A stretch of DNA of 64,000 nucleotides from Buddleja alternifolia. Taxonomy: Eukaryota; Streptophyta; Magnoliopsida; Lamiales; Scrophulariaceae. Under the pieces are notes generated by a model. That model saw only the letters and a list, made by a program, of their open reading frames with translations. It did no database searches and was not told where the DNA came from. The position numbers and the translations under genes are program-made. The stretch lies in assembly GCA_019426215.1 (NCBI GenBank), contig CM033396.1, positions 21,715,101 to 21,779,100 of the forward strand, in the 5' to 3' direction. Positions 46,807-60,460 of the stretch are shown here, piece after piece. Numbering within the stretch: position 1 is the first letter of the stretch; every line of letters begins with the position of its first letter.

Positions 46807-48732
46807 TTATATATAAGTGATTTTGCAGTCGAAAATCGTATGTTGGTCATCAAATTTTTTTTTAATCACAATTGGGTGTCAATAATCATGCAACAACGAA
46901 TATATAAAATTTCACTTGCATATACTGTATTAAATATAGTTACCTCAAAATCATAAAAGACGATGAGCAAGCATACATGCACGTAGAAGAAAATATTACT
47001 TAATTGACATGTGGGTTCTAAGGATATAAGATACTATGACGTGATAACAAGGAAATATATCATTCCTTTCTAAAACGGTTATGAATGTGACTAACATTTG
47101 TAGAGAATTAAAAGTTGCAAAAAATTAATATATATCACCATTTAAAGAGAATATCAAATGATTTCTTAATTTCCTCTCTTTATATCCCTGTCTCTACCTC
47201 TTCTTCTCTAGAATTAGAAACAAGTGAATAATTTTATGACATCTTTACATTATGGAAATGTAACTGCCAAAGAATTCATTATTATTAATAGCTAGCATTT
47301 TAATTTCATTTATTATTATCAAAATCAACTAGCCGTTGGAATATTATATACTAGAATTCACAAAATAAATGTTTGCTCATATAATAGATTTAAAACATAT
47401 TTCGTCTGATATGAAATTAAAAGAACATTCAAATTATTGCCAGGCAATTAAAATTTCCTTCACTCATATTCATTGGAATCAACCACCATCGATCTCAAGT
47501 TTCACACAACAAAATAAGCAGCATGAAATTCATTTTTTAAATAAATTAATTACCTTGAAATTAAGTTTGCACTAAAAGAATTTACTTTAATATGAACTAA
47601 TATGTCTCTGAAAATCTTAATGCAATACTCGAAGCTTCCGGTTCAATTTTCAAATAGTAATATATATTAAAGTTCTACCTCCATGTAAAATTAAAATATG
47701 AGTGTTGATATACACCAAAATATTAAATTTAAAATAATTTTAGTAATATCAAAATCAAGCAATTATATTATGATCGTCAAATGAGACTATTTTCTGTCAA
47801 TCAATAATTTATTAGCATTACCAACTAGAAGCAGCAAGTATACTCTTCGGTTTCTATTCAAAACACATAGCACTAAAAACCGTTTCACCAATCAAGTTAT
47901 AATTTGTATCTAACTGTTTTATAATCAAGTTAATAATGTCGGTTTCACGCCATCATAATCATACTTCACCTCTGATAGTATCTTATATTCCTTCTAAATT
48001 CAAGAATCCAAGTGACTTTCTTTCTTCTACGAGAATTGTAATAGTTTAAACAGAAACTTGAGTCAGAAAAAGCTTTAGTTTAATGAAAATCTATTGTGGA
48101 GCTACAAAATCAGAAACTTTTCCTTTTGAATGGAAAAAAGATTTCTTGTAAATCTCTGGTTATCTGTTATGATGCGGAAAATTCAACCAATTTTAATAGG
48201 ATGTACATAGATAAATGTTTTATATGTTTAATGTAATACAAGTGGGACACTGTTATTTGCATACTTAATGAAGATGGAATATCAAAACTTCTTGAGTTAT
48301 AGTCCACTGTAAACTTACATATATATAGACACTATTTGATAATCAAATAATGACTCATTCATACCGTATTTTCAGCAAGCAATTTAAATACGCAAGTTGC
48401 ACAAGAAACACTGAACAATTTAAAATTTCTTCTTTTTACTTTTTATTTCCAACGAGAACAAACCAGTAATACAAGATATCAAGGTAGATACAAGTTCTTC
48501 TCACATCATTCAACAGGAGAAGTCTTCTTCTGATAATCCAGATAACCGGACATACGAGAATTTGTGTTCAACCATGATTTTATGTGTTTGAACAAACAAC
48601 TATATTGTATCATAGTGAGCAAAACCTGGTGTCCTTAAAAAATTATGAGCTATTTTTAATCATCCTTTGCAGACATAGAGACCCTTCAACATGTTCAAAC
48701 TCTTGACACATAAAACTCCAAGATGGAACAAA
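46807..48732. other. Intergenic DNA downstream of the HemN/HemW-like gene
   Basis: AT-rich, without a supported gene. The part nearest 48732 (from about 48400) probably holds that gene's 3' UTR. Confidence 0.5.
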
Positions 48733-50477
48733 TCACGGGGCTATGGCACCAAATGCAAGAGATATCAACTCATTTGACACCAAAAAACCATCTGGATCAC
48801 TCAGCCTAAGAAAACCCGCTTTTTCAGATATAAATTCATCAGCTTCAAAATTTCTTCTTTGCTCATCTAAGCATATCATGTGCCCACTTTCCACATGAGG
48901 TCTAAAGACCTCACAAATGGATAACATAACTGAGTCACCAAAAGCTTCCTTGAAAGACTTCAAATCCAAGCCATCGCTTGTTCTGAGAGAGAGCATAATA
49001 ACATCCATTGCCAAATCCTTAGCATCAATAGTGCTTCCATATTCAGTACAATTCTTCATCACTTCATCTTCCAAATTCTGCACATAACTCATGTACTCCT
49101 TTAGCCGCCTTGGCCTAGAAAACCTTACCCCATTAATGTAACTAGCCGACCCCAGTCCAAAAGCATAGAAAGATTTGTTCTTCCAGTATGTACTATTGTG
49201 CTTGCATCGATACCCACTCTTGCAGTAACTACTAATCTCATAATGATCATAACCTGCATCACTTAGCATTCTTGACGCCATTCTGTAGAACTCAGCAGAC
49301 TGATTCTCTGAAGGCAGAGGAAATTCACCAGGAGAGTATCTGTAAACATAAAAGATGTTATTGTACAACTTTAGGTCAGATGACAGTTCATTCATTTCTA
49401 TATTAATTAACAGTTTGATGATGAGGTGACACGTTTGAAGACAATAATTCGTACTTCTCTTCAATTACATTACCATTACTCTCTTATAATTATGATGAAA
49501 CAATGAAGATGTACACCTAAGACTACAATAGAAGCATAAAACACCATGACCCCTGACCTTTAAGGACGAAAAACTGCCTTATGTGCAATTACTAAGTCTA
49601 ACCATTTTTGCAAGTAAAAGTTGACTTACAGGCCTCCAAATTTGGTGTCTTTTTCAACCTGCAAATCATAAACCGAAACGTGAGTGGGCTGTGCTTGAAT
49701 AGTCAGCCGCAAACTCTCCTCCCACATGCTTGGCGTCTGGTGAGGAAGCGAAGAAATGAGGTCCACACTCCAATTCTCAACCCCACATGACTTAACCATT
49801 TCAACAGCTTCAAAAACTTCATCAACTCCATGAGCTCTCCCACAAGCCTTCAACAGCTCTTCTTGAAACGCCTGCACTCCCAACGACACTCTATTCACAC
49901 CCAAATTCATCAGCTCCTTCATTGCCGTTGCATCAAATGTGCCGGGGTCCATTTCCATTGATATTTCAGCATCGTTGCACACCCCAAATTTAGAGGACAA
50001 TGAATCAAGAACCGATGAAACAAGCTGTGGCGGCACAAGGGAAGGCGTGCCCCCACCAAAAAACACAGTTTGAAGAGGTGGGCTGTTGCTAGAGTTCAAT
50101 TTGGTAGCTTTGATTTCTCTGCAGATTGTCTCTATGTAGTTTGAAATACGAGGATCGTTGTTAGCGTTCTTTGGGGTCGAGCAGGAAGAGCCGAGAGCAA
50201 TGATGGGGAAATCGCAGTAATGGCAACGTTTGCGGCAGAAAGGAAGGTGAATGTAGGCTGAGGTGGGAGGAAGTTTGTGGAACAGTAAGAGTGAGGTGCT
50301 GGATGAGGCATTCTGTCGAGCAGGTTGTGGGCATTGTTGAGTGAGGGCATTGCTGATTGTGAACCGTGAGAACTTTAAGGGCTTGGTTTTGGTAGGAATG
50401 ACAGTGAATAGTGGAGTGAAGGTTGATTTTAATAGCATGTTGGCGGGTGTTTCCAGAATAGCTGGGTAACTATACAA
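48733..50477 (-). CDS. HEMN1: Radical-SAM coproporphyrinogen oxidase-like protein (HemN/HemW type)
   Basis: Two exons, 49630-50477 and 48733-49339, joined by a GT-AG intron (donor GTAAGT, acceptor TTTACAG), encode 484 residues. The junction restores the family's KFGGLYSPGEFPLPSE-type segment. Exon 1 has the radical-SAM cluster HLPFCRKRCHYCDFPI (C-X3-C-X2-C binding a 4Fe-4S cluster), then VFFGGGTPSLVPP, EMDPGTF and NRVSLGVQAFQEELLKACGR. Exon 2 has CKHNSTYWKNKSFYAFGLGS, the HemN C-terminal region and a stop after FGAIAP. Plants carry one such gene, Arabidopsis At5g63290. In bacteria the HemW branch is a haem chaperone rather than an oxidase, so the exact reaction is uncertain. Translation may start at the second Met (50438), since MLLKSTFTPLF better fits a family N-terminus. 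The first 40-60 residues look like an organelle targeting peptide. Confidence 0.9.
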
Positions 50478-50726
50478 ATTATGGGCTCATCTCACTGAAT
50501 TTATTTACTATATATGTTGGTTTGGTCGTATGAAGTATGAACATCAAATATATACATGCCTCAGTCAAATGTAAGAAATGGACTTGTATAAACTTTCTGG
50601 ATGGAGTTCAATTAGGGTATGTTTGGATTTCGTACCAATGATTATGTGAATGAGAACATCAAAATAATTTAAGCATATGGTATCACAAAAAATTCGTGGT
50701 ATCTTCATAAGATTTATTCTACAGAG

Positions 50727-50900
50727 GGCAACCTCAGCGAAATTGGTCAGACAGTTGAGCCTTATGACTTAGGGCATCGGTTCGATTCCCTTTGGAGAAA
50801 CCTATTGGCCTCCTCTGCTGTGAGTCTGTTAACTATGATCAACTTAGACTAACTTATCTCTCTTGTGTGGTTTACAGGCTATTATACAGGAGTAGGGTTT
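50727..50900 (+). mobile_element. tRNA-derived SINE
   Basis: CAGCGAAATTGG (50735-50746) fits a pol III A box and GGTTCGATTCC (50779-50789) is an almost perfect B box, 33 bp downstream. 'CTATTGGCCTCCTCTGCTGT' and the rest of the body follow. The 3' end is approximate, and no clear target duplication was seen. Confidence 0.6.
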
Positions 50901-52630
50901 ACTATATAATCATTAGGATTCCAACAAAAGCACAGTAGGTCGCACACGTCGCATCCATGATACATCAAGTCTTGAGGATTAGTCTCATACTATGTAATCA
51001 TTAGGATTCCAAGTTCGACATGAAACCAATATGGAATCCAACTGATCCCTAATCAATGCCCATGGAACAATGCGCTCTCCTAAGGAGAATGTTGCGCAAA
51101 CAACCTTGATGAGACTATGATTTCCTTTTCCCCCATACCTATAGCTTGGAGCCTATTTTGGATCACAACCTTGGAAAATATTCCTTAATCGTTCCTCATG
51201 TGTGCGACCGTTCTCATAGCCAACTATGATTCTCGGGACTCTATCAACTACTATATAAGGTAGAATTACAGATAAACAAAGAAACTCATTCTATTGATAT
51301 ATGAAACATGACCGTTTATAAAGTGTTTATTGGTTTGACAACACCACTAAATGACTAGTCGGACACTTAACACTAACATATTCAGTGTCGCACTTGAGGA
51401 GTTAAAACTCCTACACATTTCTAGGATGAACAAGTAAAACCTACATACCATAGCTGAGGTTAAACATTAGCTTTTAATAATTCCTATACTATTTAAATGT
51501 GTAAAATAATAAAGTGGATTATGAAATAATATTCTTAATAGGAGGTCAACTATATAAGTGTGAAGTGTGGGCTACTTCAAATGTCAAGATAAACACTTAT
51601 GAATCCAAATAAACACTTATGAACCCAAAACGTGTTCCACAGACAAAACAGGCGCAACCATGAAAAGAAAACTTGCTAGACAAGTTGTCGTGTGGGTACT
51701 ATTGTCTTGGTTTATACGAACGGATGATCATGTAAAGACACACATCCATTGAGCGGCCTATTAAATCCGATAATATTCCACTAAGAAAAGTTCAAAGCAA
51801 AAAAACTACATCTCCGGATGCAACAACTTTTTCATTTGAACTCTCTTAAGAGTCTGCATCTTCACATAAGTTCGGATCCTCTATCCCAATTGGTATTCCA
51901 TCTTTTATTCCATTTGCTTCTATGTATGCCACTTGTACAAATCTTTTCCTTAAATATATAAGTGATGTATGTGTATAAGTCATTGGAACAAAAGACGAAA
52001 CACATTTTGGAATAGAAGAACCGATGTGTCTTCACATGTATTAATATCATTCATGTGGGGAGTTGAAAAAATTATTAGTTACTTAAATCCAATTTGGGAG
52101 AAAGATATTAATTGAGCGAACAAATGTTGATCAAATGATTGCATCAGTACAATTAGTTGTCGCGACTGTACGAACACGATCTACATGCACCAACGATTGT
52201 GTCTAGTAACTATTAGAAACCTATTCGCACCAACAGATGAGTCTAATAACGATTGGAGACATTCAACTCAATACATAAACCTCCTCATTTTCAAATTTTC
52301 ATTCATTCTCTATAGAGAATTCAAAAAAGAATTTTGCTCACTTATTCTCGAGTTTTGTAGTGCTCATATCTTGATAAATAAATCATTGTATCTTGGGAGA
52401 CGAATATCTAATTCCATAAACACCAATTTCAAAATCCTCTCGATTTTTTTTCTTTTACGCCGTACATCCATTCTAAATTTCACAACCACATACACAATTT
52501 TCTCACACAATAAAAATCAAACTCTTGCCTCAAAACTTTTTCCTTTGAACCGGCTCATCGATTCTAAATTGCGAGCAGAAGAAAAAGAGTAGTAAATCAA
52601 AAGAGCAATCAGTTTAAAAATTCCTCCCTG

Positions 52631-52646
52631 TAGTAGTAGTAGTAGT
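52631..52646. repeat. GTA/TAG trinucleotide repeat in TELO2 5' UTR
   Basis: Five TAG units, about 30 bp upstream of the TELO2 start codon. Confidence 0.9.
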
Positions 52647-52676
52647 GGGAGTTGGAAGAATTTTAATAATCCAGAA

Positions 52677-55600
52677 ATGGAAATGGGTGAGAGAGAATTA
52701 TTGGAGAAAGTTGGAGAGGCCATAGCCTCCATCAATGACGCCAAGTACGTCGACCAAGTTATCATAGCTCTGTACTCTCTCGCTGCACGCCTCTTCCCTC
52801 TTCACCGCCATTCTCTTCTTCTTTCAGGTATTTATTCATATTCATTCTCTCCCTCTCCCCCTCCCCTTTTAATTTCATTTTTTGTTCAAATTTTACATAA
52901 CAACTTTGCCTAATTATCACTAGTTTTTTGCCTTTTCTTGTTGTGGGAAATATATAGCAAGTGTTGACGAGAAATACCGAGACCAGGTAAGCATTTATAC
53001 ATATTTCTGTGAGTGTTTTTTAGTTTGTTAAATCAAATTCTAGAAACACACATGAGGAGTTGTTTTATTCTGGAATTTCTTTTTAATAGTTGCGGGCTAT
53101 TGATGTTCCAAGTGGAGATGAGAGAACTGAATGGTGTTATGTTTTCTACACCGGATCTGCTTTCCGTTTATTTGCTACAGCTTTGTTATATGGTAAGCTT
53201 TGTTTCCTATTCATTGATATTCCATTAACTGCATTTGCATTTGCGACGAACGTTTACTTACCTTACGATTCCGTCTGGTAATATGAAATTTGAGGCTACA
53301 GTATTTCAATTGCTCACTGATTTTTAATGCAACACCAGTTACCTTCCTTCTCCAGCAAACAGATAACTCTATAAGGTGGACTATTAATCTACGGCATTTA
53401 CTGTGTTTTGCCTTTTGTATTGTATTGTTTTGTGACATTTGTGATTGGAAGTAGTTACTCGATATTGAAGTGAGTTTTCATCCTTAGATACATGTTTTAC
53501 AAAACATTGTATCTTGCATATTACTGAGATAAAAAAGCTGATTTTGCTAAATCTTGCTAGTGCAGGATGATGGCTGGCCTGTAGTGGCCAGTCCTATTTA
53601 TATTGGTAAAAGTGTTCGGACATGATCTCTAATTTGATGCTTACTGTGTCTACAGATTTGTTCTCTTCTTCCTTTTATACATCTCTACGTTGAACTCTTG
53701 CTTCAGTTCTTATGGATCTCTTATTAATACAACATCTGTCTAGTAGAAACGTATCAAATTACTGTGTTTGTCCTAAAGTTTTTTCATTTAGTGCTTGACC
53801 TGTTTTCTAATTTCTAAAAGATTTTGTCATCATGGTGTGCAGATGTCGCTTCCAATTGGCTAGACTGCTTTCCAGCTTCTGCGAGGAAACATGTATATGA
53901 TGTGTTCTTTTTAAATGGTCCTGCCACTGAGATAGTTCAGGTGGTGGTTCCTTGTCTGCAGTTCAGTGGAAGTGATGGTCACGATCCTATTGCTGTGTGC
54001 TCGAACGCGGAGAGGTACAAAACAATTTATCTTACTCACTATTTCTGTTAACCACGTCGCTTTTGGGGTTATCTGTTGACAGTCCATTGTTTTCATATCA
54101 TGCTCCCTTTATAGCACATCTTGGCATACAATCTCATAGACAATTTATAATAAGGTTTAGAATTGAGGGAGCCGATTTAAATTCAAGAATTTTGTATGAT
54201 TTCTACCTTAATTGACACTTTATGACTCCTTGGTACCGTTGAATTTGTGAAGATTTTAGTAGTATTCTAAAATCATAATTTTTCAATGGTTAGTGTTCAT
54301 ATTATTGTTGTTGTTTATCTCATGTGTCAGTTCATAGAGGAACTCTTTTGACAGAAGTTATGGGCTGTTGAGTCGTAGGATCTAAATCTCTTATGCTGTA
54401 TATAGTTGGTTTATCATGTAATGTTACTAATGACATGTCAAGTTCAGACCTTGACCAATGGGCTTTAGCTCACAAGTACTCCCTAATTGTTTCTGACATG
54501 GATTGTTTAGAAAGAAATGAGGTCAGATGACACTTAACTGCAATTTTGGTTTCCGACTTGGGTTGAAATTTTCAGCCAGCTTAGCTTAGGATACCCTTCA
54601 TATCTGTCTTGTTGGACCTGGCTTTGCTTTCTTCGTTGTATAGCCACTCTTTTTCACCTTTTTTCTGACTTGGGGAATTCTCAGCTTAGCTTAGGATATA
54701 CCCTTCATTTCTGTGTTGTTGGACCTGGCTTTGCTTTCTTCGTTGTATAGCCACTCTTTTTCTTCAGTTTTGATTTTTAGAACGTAAGCGTCTGTTTTCC
54801 CCTTTTTTCGTTATTAATAAATTCTGGAAGAAACACGTCATCCTTAAAACTCAGTATGCAGTTTGGGTCATAGAGATAAAAGTAAACTTTTGTAGATGTA
54901 TGTCTGGGATTAGCAGTGCAATTTTTCAGAGTGCAATTGTGTGGGAATTTGGTTTGCTTCTTGCTATATTTGTGATAACCAAAGTGTGGTTATGTCCTAC
55001 TAGTTGCAGGTGATTCATCATCATACGATTTATTGGGATTTTTTAATGTGATTAAACAGGACTAAGATTAATATCTCAACGGCACCACATTCCTCAATTA
55101 TATTATCCCTTCACGAGGATGTTTAGTAATAGTAGCATGTATAGGAATTCTTTCTCACCATGATCTTTATAATAGATTACTTGTGCTTTGCTTGCTGGAG
55201 AATGAAAGAGTACTTCAGATGGTTAGAGAATTTTCTGGTGGTTGTCAATTTGAAGACCTCAGCCATGAACAGCTCAAGCAGGCTATTTCCAGGGTCTCAC
55301 AGTGTATTACATCTATTACTGACAAAGCAAGACGAGGAGCTCCAACTTCACTTTCCCCACAGTATCCTTATCTTGAATTTTAATATAATCTGTTTTCTAG
55401 TTTATAGGTCATAAAAATGCGGATGGGCTGTTTACACATGAAACACTCATTGCGTAACACTTAGGTTCTATCTTTGAGTCTTTTGAATAGATCACTTAAA
55501 CATGTTTTACCTTCTGCTATAATCAAAACTAGAGGTTCACTTTGGACATTCGATTTATCAGAAAAGCAAAAAGCAATTATTAGAAAAGGTGCATGACAGT

Positions 55601-58600
55601 ACCTGCTTGCGATTGGTCGATAAATTGTGGAGTTGCTGTTTTGACATGCAACCTGGGACACATTTTGAGTGTTGGGATGTCGTTGTCAAATAACAATTAT
55701 GTTTTGAACTCCCTTAATGGTCTGTTTTCTTCTTTACTTGAGTTTCCAGTTTGTTCTTCAAAAGAATCACTACTCAGCTTCTCAATGGAGCAGAGGAATG
55801 GGATTTGAAGTTAGCAGATGAGTCAGCTGTTGCCAACAAACTTCATATGGCTGGCACAATTCTTTTTGTTGGAGAAGCACTTGCCCGCATTTGTCGTCGA
55901 GGATCTGCTGGTTAGTTTAAATTCCAGGAACCTGATGATCAAAATTCTGAATATCCACATATTCTGACCTGCACAAAGTAACAAAAACCTCTAGTTTTTA
56001 CAGTTATTAAATTTTGCAGATGTGCTGTTAAGTGAGGTGGTACCTCGTATCCTTGCACATGTTCGGAGTGTCCTGTCATCAACCTCTGATTTGGCCATTA
56101 GTGAAATATTCGAGTCAGAACCTGGCTTCCGCTTCTGGTTTAAGATCATGAAGGCAGTAAATGATTCCCATTCTGTTGAAAGAATAGCTGAAGAACTCTT
56201 GCATCAACTTGCTGTTCAAAATGTTAATGACGTGGAAGCTTACTGGATTTTGTGGATACTTTTTGGTCGAGTCTGTAAGCGCCAAACTTCAATTAGGTAA
56301 ACAAAGACTCGTTAGGCATTCTCTTGCTTGGAATTTCCTGTGAGGGCCTTTCCGAGCTTCTCTGATGCATTAACACTGTATTGGTCAAATTTCAACTGAT
56401 CTTGTGTCTATCACAGCCAGTCTTTATAAAGATAAAGTCTGACTAAACATAAGATGAGGATGAGATGATGGAGCGATAAGTTGAGTTTTAGTCTGAAGCA
56501 GGCCCCCTTCTCTTTCTTTCATCTGACCATCATGATTGTGCAATGATATACTAGACAATAATCATACAGCTTCATATTCCAAGTTGGATCAGATTCGTTC
56601 ATCTTTTCCAGAGACATCCTTCTTTATAAAGATAATTGGAGTAAACATAGTTGGAGACGAGATGATTAAGAATTAAGTTTCAGTCAGAGAATGCCCCTTC
56701 TATCTCTCCTTCAGATAATGACCATTATTTTGCAATGACCTACAAAGGAATAAGCGTACAGTTTCATATTCCGTATTTCATTCTAATGAATGTTTAGAGT
56801 GGATCCCTTCACTTTTTGTCAAAGACTGGTACTGTTTTGCTTATAAATGGTACAGTAATGGCTCTACCCTCTTTTTCCAGGTTCATTTTTGTGGAAAAGT
56901 TTTTACTTTGGAAAGTGTTTCCCATCTGTTGCTTAAGATGGATTCTTCACTTTGCTGTTCTTGAATGCACTCCTGACAGTGCTTCATTGAGATCTTATAA
57001 TGGTCGTGGTCTCTCGGAAACTGTGCATCGTCTTGTGGTAGCGTGGTCTAGAAAAGAGTTTGTGCAGTCATCCCCAACTGAGCAGCAAGCTTGTATCCTT
57101 TGTAATCAATTATGAGTGATCGTAACCAAAGTATAAACCTTTTCTGGAATCTGCTCTCGAACATAAAAAATTGATTGTGTTTTGTTGATAACTTTCCTTG
57201 TTGAAACTGCTCATTCTTGCTAGAATTAAGCACCCTATCTTCTTTTCAGAGAGATGGTATAAGTTCTAATTAACATCTTGCATATCTTTCAGCATCATCT
57301 TCTTCTAACTATTTTAAAAGATCTCCCACATATCTTATACTGTTATGGATATACTTTTTCTGGAGTGACACCTTAACATAGGATTCAGATGTAACTGCTG
57401 CTTTAGGACTTTGCCTGGAGAAGATGTCGAAAGCGGAGCTAGATGGAACAAAGGATGGACTGCACTCAATTCTTCAAGGAATTAGTTGTAGGATATTGTT
57501 CCCCCCCCCCCCCCCTCCCCCTCTTACCTGAAAATCTCGTCAATTGTTTATCTTTAGTTAGTTATCATACTGAATTTTTAAATTGCTGACAGGTAGGTTG
57601 GAGAGCCCTGTGTATTTGATTCGCAAAATGGCAAGCACTATTGCTTTTGTATTTTCCAAGATTATAGACCCACAAAATCCTTTGTATCTTGATGATAGTT
57701 GTCAAGAAGAGACCATCGACTGGGGCTTTGGGTTAGCACCATCCAGCAAAGAGCCTCTCACAACAACAGTCCATGGTGGCAATGAAAAGATGGCTGAAAT
57801 CGGAAGTGCTTCTACTATGGTATCTGGAAAAGAAATTGAAAAGAGAGATGATAATGGGGTTGCTAATACCTCAAAAGCTAAAAAGAAAACTGGACCTGAA
57901 TTTAATTTGATTGACCCAGATGAGATTATTGATCCAGTGACACTAAATAATGAATTTGCATTTGATGAGGATGAGGGTGACTATGCAAGTGAGGATTCGG
58001 AGTCTTCAAGTGACTCGTCATTGCAACCATATGACTTAACAGATGATGATGCAGATTTGAAAAGAAAATACTCACAGTTGGTTGATGTTGTTGGAGCACT
58101 AAGAAAATCAGATGATGCTGAGGGTGTAAGTTGATTATTCACTAACCTTTTACATGCCTTTTTGTTATTGTACACATCTTTATAGCTGTTATTGGTCAAA
58201 TGAGTACACTTTTACTGTTACTAAAGTACACTCGGTGACAAGTCCCAAGAGTTGGTAACTATTTTTTGAAAAAGTCAGCATGGTATTCCTGAAAAGTTCG
58301 TGCTTAATGTGAATAAGAAGCTTAAGTTCCTCGAGAGAGCATTTCTTAAATATGCTGAGGATACTTCCCCTTTTTTGCAGGTTGAAAAGGCCCTTGATGT
58401 TACTGAAAGTCTTATTCGAGCAACACCAGACGAGCTTAAATTTATAGCAGGTGATTTGGCCAAAACTCTTGTACAGGTTCGTTGCTCTGAGTTTACTGTC
58501 GAAGGAGAAGAAGAATCAGCAGAAGAAAAGAGACAAAAGTCACTGGTGGCGTTGATTGTCGCGTGCCCTATTGAGTCTCTAGATTGTCTGAACAAACTGC

Positions 58601-59796
58601 TTTATTCACCTAATGTAGACGTCAGTCAGCGAATAATGATTTTGGATGTTATGACAGAAGCAGCTCAGGAGCTTTCAAGTTCAAGAATTTTGAAATCAGA
58701 TAATCGACCTAAAGCTCTCATATCATCCATCTCTGATCAACCATGGTTCATGCCTAGAAACATTGGTCCTCCAGGAGCAGGGTCCTGGAAGGAAATCTCT
58801 TCAACAGGAACTCCATTGAATTGGTCTTATTCTTATGAAAGAGAATTACCATCCAAAGCAGGTCAGATAAAGAAGGGGAAGACACGTAGATGGAGCCATC
58901 ACTCAGCAAAACAGGATAACCAGATAGAGTGGTCTCAAAATAACTTTCCTCAATATGCAGCAACATTTATGCTTCCAGCCATGCAGGGATATGATAAGAA
59001 GAGACATGGAGTTGATTTACTGGGGAGGGACTTTATTGTTCTGGGAAAACTCATCTACATGCTCGGTGTTTGTATCAAGTGTGCAGCAATGCATCCTGAA
59101 GCGTCCGTTTTAGCATCTCTTCTTTTGGATATGCTAAGATCCAGGTACTAGTCAATCCTTAGCCAGCCCTGAGAAATCATGTCCATTGTTGTGTACGCCT
59201 CACATGCGGGCCCTGCATGTAGTGGCCATGATATTATTTGAAAATTGCCTTAGAGTCTAAGGGTGGTGATCGATCAACCTTTCTACACTTGAGTTTGTTC
59301 AATAGGATGATTTTCATAACGTGTTTTAATTGGATGCTCGTGACTCTTATTTGGACAGGGAAATATGTCATCATGCAGAAGCATATGTCAGAAGGTCTGT
59401 CCTTTTTGCAGCTTCGTGTGTTCTATTGGCCCTTCATCCCTCGTATGTTGCATCTGCAGTGGCTGAAGGAAATATTGAAATGTCTCAAGGGCTCGAATGG
59501 GTTCGAACATGGGCACTGCAGGTGGCTGAATCAGACACAGATAGAGAATGCCACACGGTCAGCAAGAATTTTTTTTGCTGCTTCTGATTATTCTGATGAG
59601 GACTCACTGTGTAGTTAATATGATTTAAATTGTTGTAATGCAGCTGGCCATGGCATGTCTCCAACTCCACGCAGAGATGGGTCTGCAGGCTTCTCGGGCT
59701 TTTCAATCCGCACAAGACTCACCAACCTCAAACGCTATTAGTCTGTTCCCAGCTGTGTCAAACAGATCAATCAACATCAAGATATCCCCTGTTTAA
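52677..59796 (+). CDS. TELO2: TEL2/TELO2 homologue (TTT complex)
   Basis: Thirteen exons with matching phases: 52677-52827, 52958-52986, 53090-53192, 53843-54014, 55176-55361, 55750-55910, 56020-56296, 56881-57092, 57389-57487, 57593-58125, 58279-59144, 59359-59557 and 59644-59796. They total 3141 nt, 1046 residues. All introns are GT-AG. The protein is an alpha-helical repeat protein. The conserved TELO2 C-terminal domain lies at about residues 655-755 in exon 11 (NKKLKFLERAFLKY, TPDELKFIAGDLAKTLVQV, ALIVACPIESLDCLNKLL, QRIMILDVMTEAAQELS). An acidic linker at about residues 560-640 precedes it. The family joins TTI1 and TTI2 and, with HSP90 and R2TP, matures PIKK kinases (ATM, ATR, TOR). The Arabidopsis counterpart is EMB2423 (At3g48470). 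I chose the first ATG; a second at codon 3 is possible. Exon 2 is only 29 nt. Confidence 0.93.
54555..54770. repeat. Tandem duplication in TELO2 intron 4
   Basis: A unit of about 105 bp containing CAGCTTAGCTTAGGATA and CCTGGCTTTGCTTTCTTCGT occurs twice, starting near 54555 and near 54664. A few substitutions separate the copies. Confidence 0.85.
56420..56790. repeat. Diverged direct duplication in TELO2 intron 7
   Basis: About 165 bp from 'CTTTATAAAGATAA' to 'TTTCATATTCC' occurs at about 56422-56583 and again, diverged, at about 56621-56782. Confidence 0.75.
57500..57520. repeat. Poly-C run in TELO2 intron 9
   Basis: A run of about 16 C followed by short CCCTCCCCCTC, within the intron between exons 9 and 10. 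Its length may be a base-calling artefact. Confidence 0.8.
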
Positions 59797-60460
59797 ATAC
59801 TCATAAACATCTCTCTTCATTGTACATTCCCCTTTGTTTCTTTCGGCATCCTTAGCCAACCAAAGTCTCCTGATGGAAGATCACACATGTAGAGAACTTT
59901 GTACTGTACATATGCGAGCTAGAAGTATTAAATACTTGTACCAACATAATTCCTGAAATTCGCTGGTTTGTTTACAAGGACCTTGGCAAGAAGAAAATAT
60001 TATCAAAAACAATTGCTGGCTGTTTGCTAAGGAAACTTGAGGAAACTTTTTATGTAATTGCGGAAACTCCTTTTATTACGAAAAATGTGAGGACGATTAG
60101 AGCTAAGCACGAGACAATATCTCAAGTTCTCTCGCTATCAGCAAGCTCAATATGTAGATCTAAAGTGATACTAGCTCAATATGTAGATCTAAAGTGATAC
60201 TACCGTTGAGAATGAGGACGTCAAACGAGATCAAAATGTAATCAAAATCAACTAAGCTCAAGGGTGTATGATAAATAACGTAAAATATAAACTTTTCAAT
60301 ATTTGGTAATTTTGTAATCAAGGTCGTCAAATTTAAGAGGCTTATTAAGGCCTTGAGAAATAAATTGGGATCCTCAAAGTTATATATAAAGATATTATTA
60401 TTAGAGTTCATAAGCTCGTGATCAAACACTTTTATTATGACTGCTAAAAGGCTTATAACG
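59797..60460. other. TELO2 3' UTR and start of spacer
   Basis: The first ~150-200 bp are probably 3' UTR. The rest is AT-rich. A 30-bp segment ending in 'CTCAATATGTAGATCTAAAG' is present twice in tandem at about 60147-60200. Confidence 0.5.

Larger units (their letters stand above)
50519..52676. other. Spacer between the divergent HemN/W and TELO2 genes
   Basis: A 2.1-kb region containing a SINE (50727-50900). At about 50930-51460 is LTR-like text, including CTATATAAGG (51251-51260), that may be a solo-LTR fragment. No gene is seen. The shared upstream region must hold both promoters. Confidence 0.45.

Noticed and set aside
53090..53281. Longer open frame running through TELO2 exon 3
   Set aside because: The frame past 53192 reads intron; the GTAAGC donor and matching phase with exon 4 show where the exon stops.
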